Of a DNA stretch of 8,227 nt, positions 1 to 5,261 are shown one piece after another. Origin of the DNA: JAMXLO01 sp046735215 (GTDB taxonomy: Bacteria > Pseudomonadota > Alphaproteobacteria > Acetobacterales > Acetobacteraceae); NCBI GenBank assembly GCA_046735215.1, contig JBKPSV010000038.1:1-8227 (forward strand), in the 5' to 3' direction. The notes below the pieces were generated by a model. That model searched no databases, was not told where the DNA came from, and saw nothing but the letters and a program-made list of their open reading frames with translations. Made by a program: the position numbers and the translations under genes. Within the stretch, counting starts at the first letter, position 1, and each line of letters begins with the position of its first letter.

Positions 1-69
1 GAGCCGAGTACGCTCCTCGGCGGTAAGCTTGACGATGTACTTCTTGACGGCAGGTTGTTGCGCGGTCAC
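1..69 (-). CDS. IS630-type transposase, N-terminal 23 codons (cut by window edge)
   Basis: Reading leftwards from a GTG at 67-69, the frame stays open to the window edge and encodes VTAQQPAVKKYIVKLTAEER followed by TRL. The K-Y-(I/V)-V-(K/R)-L-(T/S)-A-E-E-R string is characteristic of the N-terminus of IS630-family transposases, just before their helix-turn-helix. The family moves DNA by a DDE mechanism and inserts at TA dinucleotides. The GTG start is supported by GGAG (77-80, read on the minus strand) seven bases upstream, and no in-frame ATG lies nearby. The catalytic DDE domain lies outside the window, so I cannot tell whether the element is intact. It is transcribed in the same direction as the defence gene at 137-967 and begins 67 bases after that gene's stop. 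I could not identify the element's terminal repeat or TA duplication. Confidence 0.62.
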   Translation of the reverse strand, partial: MTAQQPAVKKYIVKLTAEERTRL

Positions 70-75
70 GACACA

Positions 76-94
76 TCTCCGGAATTGCCGGAGA
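76..94 (-). repeat. Perfect inverted repeat over the transposase ribosome binding site
   Basis: A perfect 7-bp inverted repeat (TCTCCGG / CCGGAGA) is separated by 5 bases. In the minus-strand transcript it would form a stem-loop whose 3' arm contains the GGAG ribosome binding site of the transposase that starts at 69. It could limit transposase translation, as hairpins do in some insertion sequences, or be part of the element's end. No T-run follows, so it is not a typical terminator. An 8-base direct repeat, AGAGATCG, also occurs at 92-99 and 104-111. Confidence 0.45.
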
Positions 95-136
95 GATCGA
101 TTCAGAGATCGGCCGCAGTATCAACGACGGGGGGTA

Positions 137-967
137 CTAGAACGGAACCTTGTCATCAAGGTCGAGAGCCGGCCCCGGCTTTTTTACCGGCGCTTTGGCC
201 TCAAGGAACTCCATAAACCGGATCGTGTTGGCGACCGCGTTGAATAGGAGCAGGGCTTCCTGGTCGTTGAGCGTTTGATTGTCATGCGCTAGGCTTTTGT
301 TGTTGCGAATGTAATTAAAGTTACTGAACGTGGTTATTGACGATTTCATAATCTGAATCGTGATTTTCGCCTCGATGATGCCGTTCTGCTCGAGGTATCT
401 TACGTACTTGCCAGCCAGATTCCCCAGGTTGTCCACTTTCTCGAACGTGATGCCCCGCTTCTGGCAGATCGTTCGGAAGTATTTTATGCAGAACGTGTGG
501 AGTCTGTCGAGGACGGGGCCCGGTTCGTGCTTTTGAATCCCTTCCCGAATCACCTTGGCCAACACAGCAAAATCTTTGTCGTCGTCGGCGTTCGGCCGCA
601 AGGAATCCAGGTTCTCGACCGGTTGTGTGCTCTGAAGCCGGACAGCAATCGCCTGGCATCGGTCCAGACGCGTTAAGTCCGCTTCGGTTGGCTTCGAATA
701 GAGATTGTCTTCTTGCATCTGGCGAGCATGCGTAATCAGATCGGCGAGCAGGCGGCCGACTTGATAGTCTGACGCTCTTTCAAAAAAGCATCGCAAGTGA
801 TTGGCTTTCGATGTGCCGAAATTGGAATACTGCCCAGCATAGATATCGACCCCAATGCTCGATTCGATGAATTCGGCAAACGTTCTGTTGGAGAAATCCA
901 GCACGTAGCCCGATCCCATGCCAAGGGCGGCCTCAATGTCTCGTTTCTCGGTGAAGTGGATCGGCAT
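137..967 (-). CDS. Abortive infection protein, AbiJ-type with HEPN-like C-terminus
   Basis: A 276-residue protein, probably a phage-defence RNase that acts on host or phage RNA after infection. The N-terminal half (about residues 15-80) has VLDFSNRTFAEF, then GVDIY, then GTSKANHLRCFF. I recognise this as the AbiJ N-terminal domain type (NTD3) that precedes various effectors. The C-terminal half (about 150-258) is helical and carries RNNKSLAH (R221-H228), an R-x6-H motif as in HEPN ribonucleases and Abi C-terminal domains. The start ATG at 967 has GGAG seven bases upstream. The last nine residues, LDLDDKVPF after a KKPGPA linker, look like an SSB C-terminal tip. The gene is visibly more AT-rich than its neighbours (for example around 270-370) and sits next to an IS630 transposase, suggesting horizontal acquisition. 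The 152 bases upstream hold no clear promoter or terminator. Family call is confident; activity is inferred. Confidence 0.85.
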   Translation of the reverse strand: MPIHFTEKRDIEAALGMGSGYVLDFSNRTFAEFIESSIGVDIYAGQYSNFGTSKANHLRCFFERASDYQVGRLLADLITHARQMQEDNLYSKPTEADLTRLDRCQAIAVRLQSTQPVENLDSLRPNADDDKDFAVLAKVIREGIQKHEPGPVLDRLHTFCIKYFRTICQKRGITFEKVDNLGNLAGKYVRYLEQNGIIEAKITIQIMKSSITTFSNFNYIRNNKSLAHDNQTLNDQEALLLFNAVANTIRFMEFLEAKAPVKKPGPALDLDDKVPF

Positions 968-1119
968 TTAACTGCTCCGGAGGATCGCCGGGGCGGCGTC
1001 AGTAGGTGGCGAAAAAGCTGACGACAGTAGCCATTAGAACTTGCTCCCGTGCTCCGCCACGATCCGAATCAGGAGACATTAGGACATTGCCAGCCGGCGA
1101 TTTCCAGTGTCACCCTCCG

Positions 1120-2436
1120 TCAGTTCGCGGATTTCCCAAACATGATCCACCCCCCACTGCTTGGCGTGGTGAACGCCCCCAGCGCAGTCTCCGCCCGGAC
1201 CGTGACCTGCCGCGCGCCAGCCGTGCCGCGGAGCTGCTCGATGCAGTCGGTGTACATCGCCGTGCGCGTCCGCCCGTTCCCCAGATTGCCGCCGCTCGAG
1301 CACAGCGGGTGCGGTCCCTCCACCCTGATATCGCCCGCATAGAATGCGAAGGCATCGCCGCGTTTGACGCCGTGCCACTGGAACGCCTCCAGGAAGAACT
1401 GCGCCATGGGTGCATAGCCATCGTACGGATTGAAGACATCGACATCCGCAGGCCCCAGCCCGGCACCCTCATACATCCGACTGGCGGCGCGGTCGGTCCA
1501 GTCCTCGATCTGCTCCAGATCGGCCTGCGTGCTGCGCTGCTTGAAATTGTGCTGCGAATGATTGAGCACATAGACTGGCTTCTGCCGCATGTCGCGCGCG
1601 CGCTCGGCCGTCGTGAACAGATACGCGGCCGACGCATTGACCGGCCGATCGCAATCCCACAGCCGCAGCGGGTTCAGGATGTAGCGCGAGCTGACGTACT
1701 CCTCGACAGTAAGCTGCGGCACGTTGTGGGTGGCGTTGAACCCCCACGGCGTCAGCAGCCCGTTGCGATGCTGGTTGACGACGAACGGTGCCAGGTCGTC
1801 GTGCTTGCCGCCGTATTTCCGGCAGTACTGCCCATGGGGAAAAATGTTGATGAAATCGTTGCCGCCGTGATTGCCCCACGGTGCCGTCCATTGCCGAGCG
1901 CCGCGGGCGTAGTCGTCGGCATTCTCGCCACCGCGACGATAGCGGCCTTCCAGATTGCCGGTCGGGTAGATGACAAGGCAGGTGCTGCAAACGCCGTCAC
2001 CCACGGCCTGCGCCGCCATGCCCACCATTTCGCTGATCGTCGGCAACCCGGTCGGGGCAAATTTGACGTTGCGCAGGCGCATCTGCTCGATGAGCCACTT
2101 TGCGTTGACCAGCGTAAGCCCCCATTCGGAATCGTAGGGCGGGGCAAAGTACGGCCGAGGCGCCCACTGCGACGCAGACCCGCCGCTGCCGCCGGCGATA
2201 TGGCTGTCGCAGCAGATCACGCCGTCGATCTGATCCGGCGTCACGCCGGCTTCGTCCATCGCCTTCTGGCAGGCCAGAATGGAGTACGCACCGAGCGTCT
2301 TGTCCATCGAGACGCCATCCCAGCGACGATCGACCGGCGAATGTCCGACACCAGCCACCGCGACCTTGCCGCGGTGCTCCCATACGCCGAGCCCGTCCTT
2401 GTCTCGCCGCCACTGATACCGGTCTGGTGCGGTCAT
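1120..2436 (-). CDS. Thiolase-fold (lipid-transfer/SCP-x-like) protein lacking thiolase catalytic residues
   Basis: A 438-residue thiolase-superfamily protein, normal length for SCP-x/Ltp-like members. Family landmarks are VAVAGVGHSP (25-34), TLGAYSILACQKAMDEAGVTPDQIDG (47-72), a helix GMAAQAVGDGVC (139-150), SSRYILNPLRLWDCDRPVNASAA (249-271), DVFNPYDGYAPM (333-344) and SGGNLGNGRT (381-390). The nucleophilic Cys site before the 135-145 helix reads TGLPTISE with no Cys. The GHP histidine region is SSGGNLGNGRTRTA and the terminal CxGGG is replaced by TPSSGGW. A normal Claisen thiolase reaction is therefore unlikely. In Ltp2-type retro-aldolases, which also lack these residues, the thiolase-like subunit binds a DUF35 partner. 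Such a partner is encoded two genes upstream. The start ATG at 2436 has AGG seven bases upstream. It is the last gene of the four-gene operon. Possible roles are C-C bond cleavage of a CoA thioester or a structural subunit; the substrate is unknown. Confidence 0.88.
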   Translation of the reverse strand: MTAPDRYQWRRDKDGLGVWEHRGKVAVAGVGHSPVDRRWDGVSMDKTLGAYSILACQKAMDEAGVTPDQIDGVICCDSHIAGGSGGSASQWAPRPYFAPPYDSEWGLTLVNAKWLIEQMRLRNVKFAPTGLPTISEMVGMAAQAVGDGVCSTCLVIYPTGNLEGRYRRGGENADDYARGARQWTAPWGNHGGNDFINIFPHGQYCRKYGGKHDDLAPFVVNQHRNGLLTPWGFNATHNVPQLTVEEYVSSRYILNPLRLWDCDRPVNASAAYLFTTAERARDMRQKPVYVLNHSQHNFKQRSTQADLEQIEDWTDRAASRMYEGAGLGPADVDVFNPYDGYAPMAQFFLEAFQWHGVKRGDAFAFYAGDIRVEGPHPLCSSGGNLGNGRTRTAMYTDCIEQLRGTAGARQVTVRAETALGAFTTPSSGGWIMFGKSAN

Positions 2437-2471
2437 CGCTCCACCTTTCCTCTATGCGTGCGAACCATTTC

Positions 2472-2858
2472 TCAAGAGCGAGTCGTGGTGTCACGATCGC
2501 GCTCGTTTCGCCGCGTGAGTGGAAACGGCGGCAACCAAGACTCGCGACGGATGATCCAGCTTTCGTAGGTCGGCTTCAGTTGGTCAGGGGCATCCAGGGA
2601 TCCCAGGTTCACGCCGATTTCGTCGCCCCAGCGTCCGAAAACCGGCGAACCGCAGCGAGGACAGAAGAACCGCCTGGCGTATTCGCGCGCTTCGCCCTCG
2701 ATCGTCACCGCATCCTGCGGGAACACAGCGGACGCGTGAAACAGCGCGCCATGATGCTTGCGGCAGTCGAGACAGTGACAAAGGCCGACCCGGTATGGCT
2801 GTCCCAACGCCACAAATCGGACGTTGCCGCACAGGCAACCGCCGGTGATTTGGTCCAT
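2472..2858 (-). CDS. GFA / CENP-V-type zinc-binding protein
   Basis: A 128-residue protein of the GFA family (glutathione-dependent formaldehyde-activating enzyme/CENP-V fold), nearly one complete domain. All seven expected zinc-ligand cysteines are visible: C8 and C10 in GGCLCG, C27/C29/C32 in CHCLDC, and C66/C69 in FCPRCGSP. These sit in the family order GxCxCG, CHCxxCRK, CxxCG. The founding member was proposed to make S-hydroxymethylglutathione from formaldehyde, but the enzymatic role of the family is disputed and most members are uncharacterised. The start at 2858 is marked by AGAGGAG seven bases upstream. That site overlaps the TAG stop region of the preceding DUF35 gene (12-base gap), which suggests translational coupling. 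The thiolase-like gene follows after 35 bases. The C-terminal tail (about 115-128) is unusually rich in Arg, Asp and Thr and lies beyond the conserved domain. Confidence 0.88.
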   Translation of the reverse strand: MDQITGGCLCGNVRFVALGQPYRVGLCHCLDCRKHHGALFHASAVFPQDAVTIEGEAREYARRFFCPRCGSPVFGRWGDEIGVNLGSLDAPDQLKPTYESWIIRRESWLPPFPLTRRNERDRDTTTRS

Positions 2859-2870
2859 GCTGCATCTCCT

Positions 2871-3281
2871 CTAGGCGACGACGCGCCATTCGTGGATGAG
2901 CTGGCCTGGGGCGACCTCCTCGAACGTCACCTCGACGGCGGCGCCCACCGGCACCTTGTAAGGCGGCGTGCCGGGGAGATTGGAATAGAAGTTGACCCGC
3001 GCGTCCGCGTCCAACGTCACCATGGCCAGGTTATAGGGCTGATCAGGCATGCGCCGGTTCAGGCGCCCATCCTCGATCACGATGGAAGCCGCGATATGGC
3101 CCCTGCCCTCCACTTCCTTCCACGTCAGATTGGCGGCCGAGTTGCAGACCTGGCACGCAGCCTGCGGCGGGTATTGCAGCCGGTCACAGGCAGTGCAGTG
3201 TTGCAATACGAGCCGTCTTTCATTAACCGCATCCCAGAACGGCTTGCTCAAAGCGTCGGCGACGGGAATCAGCTTCGGCAT
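2871..3281 (-). CDS. DUF35 zinc-ribbon/OB-fold protein (acyl-CoA-associated)
   Basis: A 136-residue protein with the standard DUF35 layout. An N-terminal helix (PFWDAVNERRL, 14-24) leads to a zinc ribbon with C29-x2-C32 and C43-x2-C46 (QHCTACDRLQYPP, then CQVCNS). An OB-fold follows from about 53 to 133 (TWKEVEGRGHIAAS, then PYNLAMVTLDADARVNFYSN). DUF35 proteins act as small partners of thiolase-fold enzymes. Examples are ChsH2's DUF35 domain with Ltp2, BbsA with BbsB, and the protein bridging archaeal thiolase and HMG-CoA synthase. There they help bind the acyl-CoA and position the active site. The natural partner here is the thiolase-like protein at 1120-2436. The ATG at 3281 has a GAGG-type site upstream. 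Only three bases separate it from the stop of the ThDP enzyme, so the two are almost certainly co-transcribed and probably coupled in translation. Confidence 0.9.
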   Translation of the reverse strand: MPKLIPVADALSKPFWDAVNERRLVLQHCTACDRLQYPPQAACQVCNSAANLTWKEVEGRGHIAASIVIEDGRLNRRMPDQPYNLAMVTLDADARVNFYSNLPGTPPYKVPVGAAVEVTFEEVAPGQLIHEWRVVA

Positions 3282-3284
3282 CGT

Positions 3285-4949
3285 TCATCCCTCGCCCCGT
3301 CCAACCCACTGACCGTAGACAGGGTACTGAGAGCAGATGAACTCGATATACGCCGGACGACCTGACGCATTGACGTCGAGCGCCCGCCGCAGGGCCGGGA
3401 TGACCTCCGCTGGTGCGCTCACCCGCTCGGTGTGGAAGCCCAGGGCGCCGATCACCTTCGACATATCGACATCGTCGGGCCCAAGGACCTGATGTGTGTA
3501 GGGGTCGTGTCCTGCTCCCCAGAAGCCAGGCCCATAGCCCGCGAAGCCGCCATTGCTGATGTGCACGACTGTGATCCCAAGTTTCTCGCGCAGCAGAACC
3601 TCAAGATTGCCGAGCATGTAGCCAAGGCCCGCCTCGCCGGTCACCGCCACGGATGCCCTGTCCGGGAACGCCTTCTTCGCGGCAATCGCCGCCGCCAAGC
3701 TGAAGCCAAGCGTAGAGACATTCCCCCAGCCCAGGAAGCCGCGCGGGATCAGCGTGTCGAACACGGTGCTCAACTGGTCGCGCGTGTTGCCTGACTCGTG
3801 CGTCACGAACGAGTTGCGCAGATCCAGCACCTGCATCAGGTCACCGTACACCCGATACGGGTTGATCGGCGTCTCGTCGGAGTTCATGACCTGCCGATAT
3901 CGGGCGAGCCCCTCGTCGCGTGCCGCCCTCACCTCCGCCGCCACATTGCCCGCCGCCCGTCCGGCACCGCGCGTGCGGTCGGACACTTCCTGGCGCAGCG
4001 CCTGCAAGGTGAAGCGCGCATCGCCGATCACCGCATGCGCCATCGGAAACATCTTGTTGATGTGCAGCTCGTCAACGTTGCACAGGATGATGGTCTTCTT
4101 CGCTGCATCCGGAATGCCGTGGCTGAAGCGGCCCGGCGACAGGCTCGAGCCCACCGCGAGAATGACGTCGCTCTTGTTCAGATAGTGCGCCACCTGATCG
4201 CCACGCACGCCGACGAATAGCGGATGATTCTCTGGGAACGCGCCTTTGGCCTTCAGCGTGGTGATCACCGGCACGTTCACCAGTTCCGCCAGCGCCTTCA
4301 GATCTTCCGAGGCACCTGCGTAGATCACGCCCTCGCCGGCGTAGATCAGTGGGTTGCTGGCAGCCAGAAGCTGGTCAACAGCAGCGCGCACATCCGCAGG
4401 GTCTGGTGCCGACTTCCAGCCCTTCACGGGACGATAGGGATCGGCGGTCTCGTCGTACGTGGCTGTCGCGTTGGGAATGGCCAGGATCACAGGTCCAGGT
4501 CTGCCGCTGCGCAGCATGGTGAACGCGCGACGCATGAACTCGGGTGTGCGTTCAGGCTTGTCGAGATAGCCGAACCACTTCGATACGGTCTTCATCGCCG
4601 ATGCGACATCGTACTGGCTGTTGCCCGAGCTGCCGGCCGGCACTCCATCGGTAATGACCAGAACGGGCGAGCCATCCTCAAAGGCCTGCGCAAGCCCGGC
4701 GTAGGCGTACTGCATGCCGGCGGCGTTGACGCCCCCCTGGAAGGTGCACACTCCGATGCGTGACCCCGCGGTAATGCGCGAGAACGCATCGGCGACAGCG
4801 ACGGCGTAACGGTCGTCGCGCATCATCAGCATCGGCACTCCTTCCCGGCCGAGTGCGTTGTTCACTCGGCAAACCGGGAAGGTGGAGACCCAAGCCACGC
4901 CCTCCTGCTTTAGGATGCGGACGATACCGGTCGCTACATCGATCGTCAT
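3285..4949 (-). CDS. Thiamine-diphosphate-dependent enzyme (acetolactate synthase/2-hydroxyacyl lyase superfamily)
   Basis: A 554-residue protein with the three domains of the ALS/benzoylformate decarboxylase superfamily: N-terminal PYR domain (about 1-165), central Rossmann-like domain (about 183-320) and C-terminal PP domain (about 365-545). The ThDP/Mg motif is a variant: GEA at 438-440 and SNGG at 465-468, with 25 residues between GEA and N466, instead of GDG...NN. Where most members have the catalytic Glu (RHE), this one has RDDR (44-47), so Asp46 replaces Glu. Members make or break C-C bonds next to a carbonyl (decarboxylases, carboligases, 2-hydroxyacyl-CoA lyases). I cannot name the substrate. 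An upstream ATG at 4982 exists, but 4949 is preferred because AAGGAG lies nine bases before it. It is the first gene of a four-gene operon with DUF35, GFA and thiolase-like proteins, which points to acyl-CoA or keto-acid catabolism rather than branched-chain amino-acid synthesis. Confidence 0.88.
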   Translation of the reverse strand: MTIDVATGIVRILKQEGVAWVSTFPVCRVNNALGREGVPMLMMRDDRYAVAVADAFSRITAGSRIGVCTFQGGVNAAGMQYAYAGLAQAFEDGSPVLVITDGVPAGSSGNSQYDVASAMKTVSKWFGYLDKPERTPEFMRRAFTMLRSGRPGPVILAIPNATATYDETADPYRPVKGWKSAPDPADVRAAVDQLLAASNPLIYAGEGVIYAGASEDLKALAELVNVPVITTLKAKGAFPENHPLFVGVRGDQVAHYLNKSDVILAVGSSLSPGRFSHGIPDAAKKTIILCNVDELHINKMFPMAHAVIGDARFTLQALRQEVSDRTRGAGRAAGNVAAEVRAARDEGLARYRQVMNSDETPINPYRVYGDLMQVLDLRNSFVTHESGNTRDQLSTVFDTLIPRGFLGWGNVSTLGFSLAAAIAAKKAFPDRASVAVTGEAGLGYMLGNLEVLLREKLGITVVHISNGGFAGYGPGFWGAGHDPYTHQVLGPDDVDMSKVIGALGFHTERVSAPAEVIPALRRALDVNASGRPAYIEFICSQYPVYGQWVGRGEG

Positions 4950-4958
4950 GGACGTGCT

Positions 4959-4964
4959 CTCCTT
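4959..4964 (-). promoter_or_regulatory. Ribosome binding site that fixes the ThDP-enzyme start
   Basis: The minus strand reads AAGGAG here, a near-perfect Shine-Dalgarno sequence nine bases before the ATG at 4949. The alternative in-frame ATG at 4982 lacks a comparable site and would place this AAGGAG inside the coding region. I therefore use 4949. Confidence 0.7.
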
Positions 4965-4993
4965 CGCGTGCCGTTTTCCCACTATCGAGCGTT

Positions 4994-5013
4994 GTGATCG
5001 GCCCAGCTATCAC
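4994..5013. promoter_or_regulatory. Small inverted repeat, possible operator
   Basis: GTGAT (4994-4998) and ATCAC (5009-5013) are perfect inverted half-sites separated by 10 bases. The site lies just downstream of the predicted promoter (5026-5053) and before the ThDP gene, where a repressor could block the operon. Five-base arms can occur by chance and no regulator gene is visible in the window, so this is tentative. Confidence 0.2.
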
Positions 5014-5025
5014 GGGCAATCGAGA

Positions 5026-5053
5026 AAATTACGGGCCCCAGTCGCCCTGGCAA
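5026..5053 (-). promoter_or_regulatory. Candidate sigma70 promoter of the ThDP-DUF35-GFA-thiolase operon
   Basis: On the minus strand TTGCCA (5048-5053) is followed after 16 bases by TAATTT (5026-5031). Both are close to the TTGACA and TATAAT consensus. Transcription would start near 5019 and give a leader of roughly 70 bases before the ATG at 4949. It is one of the few AT-rich spots in this GC-rich gap. It has not been compared with a species-specific promoter model. Confidence 0.4.
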
Positions 5054-5261
5054 GAGGAGGTCCGGTCAAGGTCACCCGGGCGCACGCCGCTGGACGATGA
5101 AACGCAGGCGCAAGCGGGCCCCACCGCATGGCGAAGTGGCTGCAGGCCCTCTCACCAGAATTGCGAATGCCATCTTCGACTACAAGAATCGCGTGGGTAT
5201 CGACCGCAACTCAATAGTCATCAGCGGTCGTCCAGGCCGGCGATGACGGCGGGAACCCGTG

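Larger units (their letters stand above)
4950..5261. other. Intergenic region between binding-protein gene and ThDP operon
   Basis: About 310 bases without a supported gene. It holds the probable operon promoter, a small inverted repeat and the ThDP ribosome binding site. A 49-codon plus-strand frame at 5097-5246 starts MKRRRKRAPP and contains NAIFDYKNRVGIDRNS. It has no ribosome binding site at a proper distance and I recognise no family. The stretch at about 5219-5260, next to the binding-protein stop (CGTCATCGCCGGCCTGG on the minus strand), resembles one half of the palindromic intergenic repeats common in rhizobial genomes. No clear terminator with a T-run is visible. Confidence 0.5.

Noticed and set aside
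999..1021. GTCAG...CTGAC with an A-run between, possible terminator after the thiolase-like gene
   Set aside because: The stem is only 5 bp with a 15-base loop, and the T-run sits in the loop rather than after the stem.
1006..2568. A 520-codon open frame on the plus strand
   Set aside because: It lies antisense to the thiolase-like gene, which has clear family motifs. The frame's product is Arg/Pro/Ala/Val-rich with no domain I recognise, as expected from the opposite strand of a GC-rich gene.
3285..4949. Annotation as biosynthetic acetolactate synthase large subunit
   Set aside because: The catalytic Glu position is Asp, the cofactor motif differs, no small regulatory subunit or ilvC is adjacent, and the operon is of acyl-CoA type. 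Only the superfamily level can be supported.
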